DNA of 34,904 nucleotides from Microthrixaceae bacterium (GTDB lineage Bacteria; Actinomycetota; Acidimicrobiia; Acidimicrobiales; Iamiaceae): assembly GCA_016702505.1 (NCBI GenBank), contig JADJDU010000015.1, positions 1 to 34,904 of the forward strand, written 5' to 3'. The notes under the pieces are model-generated. The model made no database searches and had not been told where the DNA came from. It saw nothing but the letters and a program-made list of their open reading frames with translations. This document shows positions 20,354 through 29,518 of this stretch, piece after piece. Both the position numbers and the translations under genes were made by a program. Each line of letters starts with the position of its first letter. Positions within the stretch are counted from its first letter, which is position 1.

Positions 20354-20998
20354 TCAGGCATCGCAGTCACCGGACACCACGTCAGCGACACAGACCAGAT
20401 GCGCCGACAGCGACCAATAGACGGTGTCTGCGGCATCAACGATCTGAAGGGTGATACCGGCTCCCTCGTGTAGCGCCATCTGGATCGCACCGGACCCGCC
20501 ACGCGAAGAGTCGCCATCAGCCGACTGCTCATAGATCACAGACTGATAACGGCACGCCGGAGGGTCCTCACCATCCCACTGCCAGTTAGGCCCACTGACC
20601 CGCAAATCGAACACGTCCGACGAATCGGCGGTCACCTCCACCGAATAGATCCCAGCAGCCGAAACCACCAAACCGTCACCAGATCCGTTGTCGGTCATCA
20701 GCAGCCCCGGTGACGACGCCAACGCCCACTGCATCTCCGAGGACGGCGACGTATCCCCCTTGATGCACGCCGTCGAATACGCCCCACCCGTGCCACCAGC
20801 CGCAGCCACCCACCTCTTAGCGGTCGCGTCATAGGTGAGGACATCGTTGTCCTCGACCTCCCCGGCCCCGTCATAGGTGATATCCACGTCGAGCAACTGG
20901 TGCAGGTACTTGACGAGCCGCAGATCTCGCAGCCGACGCTCCAACGTGAGGACACGGCGCTTCACCTCGGCGATCTCAGAGACGATCGACCCGGCCAT
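20354..20998 (-). CDS. Minor tail protein with N-terminal coiled coil
   Basis: 214 aa. Residues 1-40 (IVSEIAEVKRRVLTLERRLR) form a coiled coil likely to trimerise, followed by AGEVEDNDVLTYDATAKRWV, a turn typical of phage fibre shafts, and a beta-rich C-terminal domain (GLVVSAAGIYSVEVTADSSD) resembling a TNF-like or jelly-roll tip. Probably a tail-tip appendage. ATG 20998 overlaps the upstream stop by one base (TGATG). Confidence 0.72.
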   Translation of the reverse strand: MAGSIVSEIAEVKRRVLTLERRLRDLRLVKYLHQLLDVDITYDGAGEVEDNDVLTYDATAKRWVAAAGGTGGAYSTACIKGDTSPSSEMQWALASSPGLLMTDNGSGDGLVVSAAGIYSVEVTADSSDVFDLRVSGPNWQWDGEDPPACRYQSVIYEQSADGDSSRGGSGAIQMALHEGAGITLQIVDAADTVYWSLSAHLVCVADVVSGDCDA

Positions 20999-21288
20999 CA
21001 CGCCCCCATCCACGGGGATAGCTCGATACTGAACGCCGCGGCCGCAGGATCAACGGTCTTGGACACGACCCGCCATGTGGCGGCGATCTGAGACGGGCCA
21101 TCGTCAATCTCGACCCGCACCCGGTCCCCAACCCACAGCGTCGCCACCAGGTCCATACGGATCTGTGCAGACAGCGACTCGGACAGCGACGACGACGCCT
21201 GCGCCGCCGCGTAGATCGCCCGGTTCTCCAGGTCGTCGGCGGACGTGCCGGTGGGGGGCGGCGGAGTAGGACTGGAGGACCAGCCCAC
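20998..21288 (-). CDS. C-terminal fragment of the minor tail protein
   Basis: The frame reads PTGTSADDLENRAIYAAAQ, then RMDLVATLWVGDRVRVEID, which continues the protein at 21104-22531 after its frame breaks. The stop at 20998 overlaps the next start. The N-terminal few residues in this frame (GWSSSPTPPPP) are an artefact of the shift. There is no ribosome site, so independent translation is unlikely. Confidence 0.7.
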   Translation of the reverse strand: MGWSSSPTPPPPTGTSADDLENRAIYAAAQASSSLSESLSAQIRMDLVATLWVGDRVRVEIDDGPSQIAATWRVVSKTVDPAAAAFSIELSPWMGA

Positions 21289-22531
21289 CGAACAGCGTCA
21301 CATCGTGGTAGGAGCCCGTGAAGCCCTCGTCGTTGGCGACCACCCACTCCGTTACCGGGTGAGTGAGGCCCGAGGTCCATGCCCCCCACGACACCACAGG
21401 CGGATTCGTGCCCTCAGCGGTCAACGTCAGGTCGCCGGGGTCATGGGCGAACCCGCGGGTAACCCAGCAACGCCCGACCCGCACCGTCTCCGTCAACGCG
21501 AAATCGCATTCGCCGTACCCGGACTCGACCACCATGCGGGCCACCTCGATGACCTGCACATCGGGACGCCGCCACGATGCTTCCATTACCCCGTCGATCG
21601 ACCCGTCGATCCACGCCGACACACCAAGGTCGGCGACACGGGCGAACGCTTCCATCCACATGTCACGGACCGGGATCTCCTCGACCTCGACCTCAGTGTC
21701 ATCCTGGCCGACAGAGGTGGGCGAGATCTGGGCGGACACCTTGCGGACCACCACGTCCTCGGCTGCGCCGCCCTCCCCCCCGACAGACATGAACCACGAC
21801 CTAGGCGCACCACCAGCCCCGTACGCGGAAGTGAACGTCGTGTGGATCACAGCCGTCACCCACCGGCCACGCGCCAGGTCCCCGGCGAACACCATCGACC
21901 CTTGTTGTGGGTCAGCAGCGGACGGGTTCGCCAGCGCTGAGAGGATGACGTGATCGTCAGGGACCCCAGCCTTGATCCACACCTCGGCGGTGAACCGCCA
22001 ATCGGATGTCCGGTAGGAGAATTGGCCCCCAGCGGTGAACGCCGTCGACGTCACGTCGAGGAACGGTGACCACTCGCGGGTACCACGGATCTGCTCACGC
22101 CCCCACACTGTTTCGTCGCCGTCGATCAGCCGGGCATCAAGCCAGTACTCGGGGCCGGCGACCTCGACGGTCAGCGTCGGCCCGGCGATTGACCGGGACA
22201 CCGACACGATCGGACCCCAGTGCATCACCCGCCCGGCGTAGGAGATCTGGATCTCACGCTCGACCCGCAACAGGTCATCGGCGACGAACGAATCATCGGG
22301 GTAGGTGGCGTGATGGTCGATGACGACGGTCGCGGATGACGACCCGATCGCGTCCATCTTCTCGGACCACTGGCATGACACGATCTGATCGGACGGGATC
22401 TGTGCGACACGCCCCGATGACCCCGCGTAGGTGATCCACACCTCAAGGTCCGCCGATGCCATCTCGGTAGAGACCGCGCCACGGGTGCCGTGGGTGATGT
22501 TGCCCGCTGGGGCGGTGACCGTGACGGTCAT
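21104..22531 (-). CDS. Tail-associated minor tail protein (frameshifted near its end)
   Basis: 475 aa as read, about 510 aa when joined to the fragment ending at 20998. VWITYAGSSGRVAQIPSDQI at the start and LRVEREIQISYAGRVMHWGP resemble the upstream domain of phage tail-hub proteins. WRFTAEVWIKAG and RGRWVTAVIHTTF suggest an inserted lectin-like sandwich. It probably sits at the tail tip below the distal tail protein. The frame breaks at a run of six G (plus strand 21253-21258); five would restore it. Confidence 0.75.
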   Translation of the reverse strand: MTVTVTAPAGNITHGTRGAVSTEMASADLEVWITYAGSSGRVAQIPSDQIVSCQWSEKMDAIGSSSATVVIDHHATYPDDSFVADDLLRVEREIQISYAGRVMHWGPIVSVSRSIAGPTLTVEVAGPEYWLDARLIDGDETVWGREQIRGTREWSPFLDVTSTAFTAGGQFSYRTSDWRFTAEVWIKAGVPDDHVILSALANPSAADPQQGSMVFAGDLARGRWVTAVIHTTFTSAYGAGGAPRSWFMSVGGEGGAAEDVVVRKVSAQISPTSVGQDDTEVEVEEIPVRDMWMEAFARVADLGVSAWIDGSIDGVMEASWRRPDVQVIEVARMVVESGYGECDFALTETVRVGRCWVTRGFAHDPGDLTLTAEGTNPPVVSWGAWTSGLTHPVTEWVVANDEGFTGSYHDVTLFGGLVLQSYSAAPHRHVRRRPGEPGDLRGGAGVVVAVRVAVCTDPYGPGGDAVGWGPGAGRD

Positions 22532-22956
22532 GTCACACCGAGATCCATCGACAGGGTTAGGTCGGTGCCGTCGAGGGTCACGATCGCAGCGCCGCCCGAG
22601 TCATACAGCACCCACAGCGGCACGGACGTGGCGTCATCGACACCGGCCTCGTACCCGACGAACGCGGCGACCTGCTCGGCGGTGCCACACGACGCCCACA
22701 CGACAGCCGACAGCGGCAGGGTCCAGCGGCCCGACGAGAACACCGGGGCACCCGTCACCAGCGACGCCCGGCTGTACCCGACCGCCGTCAGCTCGCAGCC
22801 ACCAAGGGCCAGGTCGGTCAAGGTCGTGTCGGTGGCGTCGAACGACCAGCCCATCCCGTGCTCGATGGCGAGCACCTTGTCATCGACGCGGGCATCCCAC
22901 CCCGACGGGGTGAGGGTCTCCAGCCCGGACCGATACCACGACACGACCAGCGCCAT
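22528..22956 (-). CDS. Tail protein of unknown function
   Basis: 142 aa, beta-rich (MGWSFDATDTTLTDLALGG, then VPLWVLYDSGGAAIVTLDG). It sits between the distal-tail-like and hub-like genes, coupled by TGATG and ATGA, so a tail-tip structural role is likely. No family recognised. Confidence 0.7.
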   Translation of the reverse strand: MALVVSWYRSGLETLTPSGWDARVDDKVLAIEHGMGWSFDATDTTLTDLALGGCELTAVGYSRASLVTGAPVFSSGRWTLPLSAVVWASCGTAEQVAAFVGYEAGVDDATSVPLWVLYDSGGAAIVTLDGTDLTLSMDLGVT

Positions 22957-23405
22957 CAGACCACCACCGTCATCTCACCCGTCGTCCCCAACCAGCGGAG
23001 CGACATCTCCACGTAGCCGTAAGGCAACGACGACAGCCCGTCATCGGACGTGCCCATCGGACGGCCCACGATCTCGCGGTGGCCAATCCCCGGCAGCCAC
23101 AACCACAACGACCCGAGGCCTGTAGCCATCGCATCGAACTCGGCCGCTAACGCCACCCACCAGTCACCCGCCGCCTCATCATCACCCGGCGTCCAAATCT
23201 CCACGTCGAGACTGATATCCAACGGGGCAGCAACATCGCGACCCACCGCAACACCACCGCTCATCGAGCGTTGGGCCGTCTGAGACGACACAGACGGGCC
23301 AAGCCCATTGACCTTCACCAACGACACCTCAGGGTTCGCTGTGCCGTCACCGCACACCAGCGACCCAACCCCGAACTGGTACACGCCTGTCAGTGGAGAC
23401 GCCAT
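22956..23405 (-). CDS. Distal tail-like protein
   Basis: 149 aa. GVYQFGVGSLVCGDG at the start and LDISLDVEIWTPGDDEAAG, then LPYGYVEMSLRWLGT, resemble the N-terminal half of distal tail (Dit) proteins that cap the tube. The gene directly follows the tape measure, the usual place for Dit. ATG 23405 overlaps the tape-measure stop by one base. Confidence 0.65.
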   Translation of the reverse strand: MASPLTGVYQFGVGSLVCGDGTANPEVSLVKVNGLGPSVSSQTAQRSMSGGVAVGRDVAAPLDISLDVEIWTPGDDEAAGDWWVALAAEFDAMATGLGSLWLWLPGIGHREIVGRPMGTSDDGLSSLPYGYVEMSLRWLGTTGEMTVVV

Positions 23406-25141
23406 CAGTGAGACACCCCCACCCTCATCAAACGGTCAAACTCGGAGCCGATCAGATCGACTGTCGCCCACGGGGTAGCCGCCTCATTCACCGTCACGTT
23501 CAGGGTCCGCGGTCCGGCCGCCAACTTCGCTTGGCCCCGCCGGTCACGCTCGTTGAACGCCGCCTGCTTGCGCTGATCCACCGCCCACTGCTCAGGCGTG
23601 AACACACGACCCGACTCGCCAGGATCTAGCCGCAGAATCTCCGGGCCGTTCTCGCCCACCGGATACACCCGGCCCGCTCCGACACGGCCACCGATCGCAC
23701 GACCACCACGGTTCGCCTCATCAGTCCCAGACAAGGCGATCTCCATCGCCCGGTTGATCGCGTCCACCGCCTGGAGACGGGTCTGTAGCTCGATCGTCCA
23801 CGGGCGGGCCGTCAGAGAGTTGAGCTGCTCGGCCATCTCCAAGAGTCGCTGGCGCACCGGCGACCCCGGCTCCATCTGACCCGCCAACTCCAGGAGCTTG
23901 ACGATCTGCCCATCCAAAGCGCCCTTGGAGTTCGCTAGCGCACCGTCCAGCTCGGCCTGTGCTATCGCCTGCGCCACAAGCGCATCGGTGACCTTGCGCT
24001 CAGCACCCTCGACCGCTGCCCTCGACTCGACCACCGCCGCTTGCTGGTCCACGACCCGCTGTTGAGCGGCGGCCACCTGGTCTTGGGCGTCACGGACCCG
24101 ACCAGCGGCCTCGGTCACCCGGTCGTTCGCCTCGACCACACGGGCCTGAGCATCCACGACCCGCTGGGCTAGGGCCTCCTGGACCTCGACCACACGGGCC
24201 TTCGCCTCCGCTAGCGCCTCCTCTGCCGTGCGCTCAGCATCAGCAGCCGCGGCGATCGCATCCTTCGCCGCGGTGACCTCCTCGGACTGCTCAATCCCGC
24301 GGGCCTGAGCCTCAGCCAGCTCGTCGGCCGCCTCACCGTTGCGCTCCTGGGCCTCGGCCAGGCGCATCTCAGCCCGCTCCACCCGGATCTGGAGACGCTC
24401 GCGATCCTCAGCCCATTCCTTGCGGGCCTCAGCGTTGCGCCGCTCCCGCTCGGCCACAGCATCGGCGGACTCACCAGGCTTTGCCTCGTCAATGTCAGGA
24501 CCCGCGGCCAGAGCCTCACGGGCGTCCTTGAGGTCGAGGATCGCCTCCCGCTCATCGAGGACCGCACCCTTAGCCGAGACCGCCAGATCCTCCAGGACCT
24601 CAGCGGCACGCTCACGCGCCTCGGTCAAATCCTCCTGAGCGGCCTTGCTGTCGCGCTGCGCCGACGCCAGATCCTTCTCAGCGTCAACGACTCCCTTGTG
24701 GGCGGCCCCCAGCTCCTTCGTCCCGAACTGAAGATCACGCTGTGCATCCGCAAGATCCTCAGCGGCCTCTACCGCCCCCTGCCTGGCGTCAGCCAGACCT
24801 TTCTCGGCGTCAGCGACACCACGGGCAGCGTCAGCCACGCCCTTACGGGCCTCGGACACGCCACGCTCAGCGTCAGCCACCCGATCCTGAGCGTCAGCCA
24901 CCCCAGCCCGAGCAGACTCCACGCCCTCCTCAGCGGACCGCAGACCATCGACGGCGGACCGTGCAGCGTCAGCCGCTGCCTCCTCTGCCGCCAGATCACG
25001 GGCCAACGCAGCCGAAGCCTCAGCGGCCCCCGCACCCGAGGACTGGTAGTCCTCTAATGCACCCGTCAGCTTGTCCACCGACATGATCGTCGGGTCGACA
25101 CCAGTCGCCGCCAGCGCCTTCTCAGCGTCCGCCACCGACAT
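23405..25141 (-). CDS. Tape measure protein, C-terminal fragment
   Basis: 578 aa from the first internal ATG. The true frame reaches back to about 25285 (GSFAGLPDPGDLFDIDADRE). Residues 60-370 are an extreme Ala/Glu/Asp-rich helix with short repeats such as GVADAARGVADAEKG, predicting a very long coiled coil. The end RRGQAKLAAGPRTLNVTV is more globular. Repaired with its two upstream fragments, the tape measure is about 1033 aa; by the usual 1.5 angstrom per residue this implies a tail of roughly 150 nm. Confidence 0.85.
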   Translation of the reverse strand: MSVADAEKALAATGVDPTIMSVDKLTGALEDYQSSGAGAAEASAALARDLAAEEAAADAARSAVDGLRSAEEGVESARAGVADAQDRVADAERGVSEARKGVADAARGVADAEKGLADARQGAVEAAEDLADAQRDLQFGTKELGAAHKGVVDAEKDLASAQRDSKAAQEDLTEARERAAEVLEDLAVSAKGAVLDEREAILDLKDAREALAAGPDIDEAKPGESADAVAERERRNAEARKEWAEDRERLQIRVERAEMRLAEAQERNGEAADELAEAQARGIEQSEEVTAAKDAIAAAADAERTAEEALAEAKARVVEVQEALAQRVVDAQARVVEANDRVTEAAGRVRDAQDQVAAAQQRVVDQQAAVVESRAAVEGAERKVTDALVAQAIAQAELDGALANSKGALDGQIVKLLELAGQMEPGSPVRQRLLEMAEQLNSLTARPWTIELQTRLQAVDAINRAMEIALSGTDEANRGGRAIGGRVGAGRVYPVGENGPEILRLDPGESGRVFTPEQWAVDQRKQAAFNERDRRGQAKLAAGPRTLNVTVNEAATPWATVDLIGSEFDRLMRVGVSH

Positions 25142-25164
25142 ACCAGACCGCTTAGCGGCCTCCT

Positions 25165-25611
25165 CTATCCGATCGGCGGCATCCTCGTACGCCTTGGCCC
25201 GACCCTTAGCCGCCTTCTTCGCCTCGGCCGTCTCGCGGTCAGCGTCGATGTCGAACAGGTCGCCAGGGTCAGGCAGGCCAGCGAACGACCCCCAGCCTCC
25301 TTGATCGCATCACCCCACGCCCTGGTCTCAGCGGCCGTCTGGCGCAGGCCCGCAACCGTGCGACCGTTCGCCTGATCGAACTGGTCAGCCCACTGATTCG
25401 CCGCACCGCGGCCAGCAGCACCCCACTGATTCCACGCAGCAGCACCAGCCACCAGCGCACCAGCCAGCGCACCAGCGGCGACACCAGCGCCCGTCATCTT
25501 CTGCGCCGTCGTCGCCGTCTCCGACCCGTACGCACGGACAGCACCAACACCAGACCGCAACAGGCCGACACCCTCAGCGACCTTCGGCCCCAACAACCCG
25601 AGACCCACCAC
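25165..25611 (-). CDS. Tape measure protein, middle fragment
   Basis: The frame reads VVGLGLLGPKVAEGVGLLRS through GAGVAAGALAGALVAGAAAW, a hydrophobic segment typical of tape measures, to RAWGDAIKEAGG, then turns to Arg-rich nonsense. The C5 runs at 25289-25293 and 25615-25619 (plus strand) mark its two ends; one extra base in each would fuse all three fragments. Confidence 0.75.
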   Translation of the reverse strand: MVGLGLLGPKVAEGVGLLRSGVGAVRAYGSETATTAQKMTGAGVAAGALAGALVAGAAAWNQWGAAGRGAANQWADQFDQANGRTVAGLRQTAAETRAWGDAIKEAGGRSLACLTLATCSTSTLTARRPRRRRRLRVGPRRTRMPPIG

Positions 25612-26504
25612 CAGCCCCCTATGCCGACCACCCCGGTCTGCATCGGAGCAGGCAGCGCACCAAACGCACTCGCCAGACCCGCTATCCCCTTAGCGGCCGT
25701 AGCGGCAGCAGGCACCAGCGACGTGCCAATGGAAGCCGCACTGTTCTCTAGCTCGGCCTTCGCCCTCTTGGACGACATCGCCAACCCGTCAGCCTCCCGA
25801 GCCGCCGCCCCCGACGCCTTACCCGCGCCGGCCAGCATCAGCGAATAGGTCGCCAACGCCTTCTCCTGGGCGGTCAACTCACGGGCCGACGACTTGCCCG
25901 TCTCGGCCAACGCCTGCTGCTCCACTGCCGCCGCGTTGATCGTCGGAACAAACTTCTGCAAGGCGTCGTACTCGCCACGGAACGCAGCCGTCTGCGCCTC
26001 GATCACGTCCACCGGATTCGCGTTGTGGAAGGCCGCGAAGTCACCAGCAAGGGTGATCATCGACTTAGACATCTGCGCCGACTTGGCGGCCCCGACGCCC
26101 ATCTGGGTGAACAGGTTTCCGAAGGTGGATGCGGACTCCAGCGCCTCACGCTTCGACAGGGCGAGCGCCTCGGTCGCGCCCTCAGCAAACTGATTGATGA
26201 TCCCCACCGACTCCCCGAATACGGCGTTCGTTTTGGCTTGCGCCTCCGCCAGCTCGCCAGCGGCTTTGGTCGACGCACCCAACACCGCCACCGTGCCGCC
26301 CAACACGATCCCACCCGCAACCTGACGGGCGTTGCTCAGTTTCGCCGCGTAATCATCGGCCGACTTACCGAGCTTGTCGCTCTCCTTGGCGGTCTTGTCC
26401 ACCGCCTTGTCGACAGCCGACAACTCCTTCTGGACGCGCTTCAGCGCCGCCAGCGTCTGCTGGTCCCTCGTCGTTATGTCGATCGTGAGAGCGCGCCCCG
26501 CCAC
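25494..26504 (-). CDS. Tape measure protein, N-terminal fragment
   Basis: From GTG 26504. LTIDITTRDQQTLAALKRVQ, then ARQVAGGIVLGGTVAVLGAS and the sequence FGESVGIINQFAEGATEALAL, match the start of siphophage tape measures, including the ESASTFGNLFTQMG block seen in TP901-like members. It sets tail length and is probably ejected ahead of DNA. The frame fails after APMQTGVVGIGG, where translation becomes Trp/Cys/Arg-rich. Confidence 0.88.
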   Translation of the reverse strand: MAGRALTIDITTRDQQTLAALKRVQKELSAVDKAVDKTAKESDKLGKSADDYAAKLSNARQVAGGIVLGGTVAVLGASTKAAGELAEAQAKTNAVFGESVGIINQFAEGATEALALSKREALESASTFGNLFTQMGVGAAKSAQMSKSMITLAGDFAAFHNANPVDVIEAQTAAFRGEYDALQKFVPTINAAAVEQQALAETGKSSARELTAQEKALATYSLMLAGAGKASGAAAREADGLAMSSKRAKAELENSAASIGTSLVPAAATAAKGIAGLASAFGALPAPMQTGVVGIGGWWWVSGCWGRRSLRVSACCGLVLVLSVRTGRRRRRRRRR

Positions 26505-26508
26505 CCCC

Positions 26509-26790
26509 TCAGACCTCCACGGCCTCAGGCTGCACGGCAGGGAACAGCGTCAGCGACGACGCCACCAAAGCGAACGACGCCAACGCATCCACCGACTGAC
26601 GGACCCACAACCAGTGGACCACCGCCAGATCAGCAAGCAGCACCGCCTCGCCCCGCTCCAAGATCCCCAACACCGCAAGATCGAGGTCCTGCCCCGTCTC
26701 CATGCGGAACTGCATCGCATCCAGCCCCGTGACCTTCGCCAGGTCCACGACCTGCTCGGACCCGTCGACCGTCACCGTGATCTGACTCAC
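26509..26790 (-). CDS. Putative tail assembly chaperone
   Basis: 93 aa. VTVDGSEQVVDLAKVTGLDA, then MQFRMETGQDLDLAVLGILE, fits the small acidic proteins located just upstream of tape measures that guide tail polymerisation. The usual programmed frameshift extension is not evident: the next gene begins 4 bases after the stop. GTG 26790 overlaps the upstream stop (GTGA). Confidence 0.65.
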   Translation of the reverse strand: MSQITVTVDGSEQVVDLAKVTGLDAMQFRMETGQDLDLAVLGILERGEAVLLADLAVVHWLWVRQSVDALASFALVASSLTLFPAVQPEAVEV

Positions 26791-27275
26791 TCGAACCCCC
26801 CAGGGAAAGCCGCCTTCAGAGCGGACTCGTAACCGGCCGCATACAGGGCCTCGACCTCATCGACATGGGCAGCGATCGCATCGTTGATCACATGCGGCCC
26901 CTGGCCGGCCACGCCAGCCGTCCACGAGTTCCCCACCCAGGGCGGGGCCTGCCTTGCCTGTGAATCGCGGTACCGCTCAGCCGCATACCAACCGGTCCGG
27001 CGAGACATGCCCCAGAACGCAGCCTTGGCATAACCAGGGCCACCAGAGATCGCCAGACGGGCCGTCGACTGAGTGCCACGGGCCTTGATCGCACCCGCAG
27101 CCAGGACCTGCTGGCGGGTGCCGGAGCGGGCACCAGAACGAGCCCACTCCGACGCCTGCTCAGCAACCCTCTTATTCGCCTTGCGCTGCTCCCGGCCCAG
27201 CCCCTGAGACGACGCCTTCAAGCCGGCGATCAACTCGGCCAAACCATCGGCCTCCATGTACAGCAGCGCCGACAC
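26787..27275 (-). CDS. HK97 gp10-like neck or tail-completion protein
   Basis: 162 aa. GLAELIAGLKASSQGLGREQ, then RKANKRVAEQASEWARSGAR, is the helical start common to gp10-like proteins, followed by a Gly/Trp-rich C-terminal half. In most phages this gene precedes the tail tube; here it follows it, so the assignment is tentative. A GTG at 27275 has no clear ribosome site; ATG 27257 is an alternative. Confidence 0.55.
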   Translation of the reverse strand: MSALLYMEADGLAELIAGLKASSQGLGREQRKANKRVAEQASEWARSGARSGTRQQVLAAGAIKARGTQSTARLAISGGPGYAKAAFWGMSRRTGWYAAERYRDSQARQAPPWVGNSWTAGVAGQGPHVINDAIAAHVDEVEALYAAGYESALKAAFPGGFE

Positions 27276-27278
27276 GGC

Positions 27279-28256
27279 TCAGTAGGCGGTGTCGGTGGTC
27301 TGGTACTCCAACGTCCACGCCGGATCGGTGCCGTTATCCAGCACACGGAACGGCAACGGCTGCTCGGGCGTCACATCGAGACCAACCTTCGGGGACGACC
27401 CGGTGAGCTGGATCAGCGGGAACGTCGCCCGAAAAAAGAAGTCGAACCCAGTCTCGATCTCGGGACCGGTGAAGGTGATGATCAGATCCTCCAGCTCGGT
27501 GCCAGCAAGCCAAGCGTCCTGCCACGAATCGGAGTCGTAATCCAGCGACAGCGTGCCAGTCGGCTCCACACGGGTATTCAGCACCGGCTTCTCACGGCCA
27601 CCCGCACAGATCCGCCACCGCTCCATGTCGAGCCCGGTCGGGATCGTGAAGTCAGCAGACCGCAGGCACTCAGAGTTGCCGTCGATCGACACCACACAGT
27701 CGATGTCACGGTAGACATGCGACGAAGTGGGGTAGGACGGGGTGACCGACGCCGCCGCAGTGTCGAGCGTCTTGTAGGCAAACGTCGACTTGACCACCGG
27801 CAGGCCCTTCGCCGTCAGGGCGAGGTTCAGCGACTCGGCCATGCACCCGAGGTAGTCGTGATGGTTCACCGTGCCGCCCACATCAGCGCGGCCAGCATGG
27901 ATCGTGAACGACTTCGCGGGACCGGTCGTGGTCGGGGTGAACGTGTGGAGCCTGGTCAGAGTCGCGCCACCCGGCGTGGTGGTCGCCACAGTCGACGCCA
28001 CCGAAGCGAACACCAGCCCCAACGACTTCGCCATCAGGTCCAGGGTCAGCACATGCTGACCACCACGGGGCACAGCCACGGAGCGGCCCGTCGGGGTCGC
28101 CACCGTCGCCGGACGCATCCCCCGAGACTGGAGAAACTCGACGTTCGGGGTAGCGTCATCGGTCTGGTTCTCGACGCCGCGGGTCAAAGTGGTGGCCTTG
28201 GTCCCCCACTCCACGGTCTCCTCGCCGATCGTCCAGAAGTTGTCTTGGATGCCCAT
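27279..28256 (-). CDS. Major tail (tube) protein
   Basis: 325 aa. The start NFWTIGEETVEWGT, the middle TVNHHDYLGCMAESLNLALT and YRDIDCVVSIDGN, and the end ATFPLIQLTGSSPKVG match siphophage tail tube proteins with an extra surface domain. It forms stacked hexamer rings around the tape measure. Position between tail terminator and chaperone genes agrees. GGAGG lies 8 bases before ATG 28256. Confidence 0.85.
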   Translation of the reverse strand: MGIQDNFWTIGEETVEWGTKATTLTRGVENQTDDATPNVEFLQSRGMRPATVATPTGRSVAVPRGGQHVLTLDLMAKSLGLVFASVASTVATTTPGGATLTRLHTFTPTTTGPAKSFTIHAGRADVGGTVNHHDYLGCMAESLNLALTAKGLPVVKSTFAYKTLDTAAASVTPSYPTSSHVYRDIDCVVSIDGNSECLRSADFTIPTGLDMERWRICAGGREKPVLNTRVEPTGTLSLDYDSDSWQDAWLAGTELEDLIITFTGPEIETGFDFFFRATFPLIQLTGSSPKVGLDVTPEQPLPFRVLDNGTDPAWTLEYQTTDTAY

Positions 28257-28259
28257 CTA

Positions 28260-28496
28260 TCAGCCCTCCAGGCCGGTCGGGTCGGAGTCACCAGCGGGCG
28301 CTAGCGACGGATCATCGGCCTCACTGGCCGACTTCTTCGCCGGGGCCTTCGCAGGCTCCACCGGCTCGAACGAGCCACCCAGCGACGCCACCACGGCATC
28401 GTCAAGGTCGAACACGTCCCCAGGCTCAGGGACGAACGGCGGCACGCCCTCAGGCGCAAAGATGTACCCGGCCTCGCCGGTGTAACGGACCTTCAT
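28260..28496 (-). CDS. Small head-tail region protein
   Basis: 78 aa. The first 40 residues (VRYTGEAGYIFAPEGVPPFV) form a beta-type module often seen next to tail tube genes; the rest is an Ala/Pro/Asp-rich disordered tail. AGGAG lies 6 bases before ATG 28496. Exact role unknown. Confidence 0.65.
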   Translation of the reverse strand: MKVRYTGEAGYIFAPEGVPPFVPEPGDVFDLDDAVVASLGGSFEPVEPAKAPAKKSASEADDPSLAPAGDSDPTGLEG

Positions 28497-28510
28497 CGAA
28501 GGCTCCTCTC

Positions 28511-28956
28511 TCAGTTGAGACGGGCGGTCACGTCGACCACCACACGCGCCGTCCCGATCGGACCCTCAGGGGTCTGACCGCACGACATCGACTTCTCCGC
28601 CACCCACGTGAACAGCACCCCATCCAAATCCGATAGGGCCGGTTCATCGGCCAGAACGTCCTGGATCGCCGCCACGACGGCCGACGTGCGGCACATCGTT
28701 GAATCCAGATCACCCCGCCCTGTTATGACCACGATCAGCGGCAGCCGGAACGACTCATCGCGCACCTGTCGCCCCGACTTCATCACCGGCCGGTCCTCGG
28801 TGGACGACAGTTCATCCACGAACACCATTTCAGGCTTGCGGTGCAGATCCCCGGCCAACCAGTGTGAACATCCACGCTGCCAATCAGCGACGGATGGACC
28901 CGCAACAGCGACACCAGCCGCTCCACGGCAGACCACCACACCGTCGTCTCCGCCAT
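28511..28956 (-). CDS. Tail terminator protein (single-base frameshift)
   Basis: The N-terminal part (WWSAVERLVSLLRVHPSLIG, then SVDVHTGWPG) and C-terminal part (DLHRKPEMVFVDELSSTED through ARVVVDVTARLN) lie in different frames. One more base in the C4 run at 28849-28852 joins them into 148 aa. The content and position before the tail tube fit the ring that ends tail growth and binds the head. ATG 28956 overlaps the connector stop by one base. Confidence 0.75.
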
Positions 28957-29516
28957 CACGCCACCCCCGGCAGCCAATACCGGGCACGCACCCCAACCAG
29001 CAGCCGGTCAACCTCCAAGAACCCAGTGGGGCGACCAGCAGACCAGTCCGGGGTCGAATACCTCGTAGTGCCGCCGTCGAAGCTCTGAGCCAACACGTCC
29101 CGAGACGTACCGGACCCCGACGCCGCCACGACACGCCCGACGTACTCGGCGCACGCGTGCAGCACCTCCTCAGGCGGGGCATCCAGACCGACCTGGACCG
29201 ACACCGTGACCACCCCAGGCCCAACGGCCACCGACGGATACACCACCGACCCCGAGAACTTGTGGGTGCCAGACACCGCCACCCCGTCGACCGCCACCGA
29301 CGTAACGGACCTCACCGGCCCATCCACCGCCAACGACACCACGGGGGACGGAACGTTGACCCGTGTCACCGAGGCCCGAGGCACCATCGGCACCCCGACG
29401 AACCGCTCCGCCAACGCCTCGAACTCCGACACCAGCCGGTCGATCTCGGCGTCAGCAACACCGGACAGCAACGCCATCCGACGCTCACGGGCCTCAGCAG
29501 CGGTCAGGTACGCCAC
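28956..29516 (-). CDS. Head-tail connector (gp6/gp15-like)
   Basis: 186 aa. YLTAAEARERRMALLSGVAD, then EIDRLVSEFEALAERFVGVP, is the helical start of head-tail connector proteins that bind under the portal. The following VTRVNVPSPVVSLAVDGPV region is a beta insertion. It starts at GTG 29516, two bases after the preceding stop. Confidence 0.82.
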   Translation of the reverse strand: MAYLTAAEARERRMALLSGVADAEIDRLVSEFEALAERFVGVPMVPRASVTRVNVPSPVVSLAVDGPVRSVTSVAVDGVAVSGTHKFSGSVVYPSVAVGPGVVTVSVQVGLDAPPEEVLHACAEYVGRVVAASGSGTSRDVLAQSFDGGTTRYSTPDWSAGRPTGFLEVDRLLVGVRARYWLPGVA

Positions 29517-29518
29517 GC

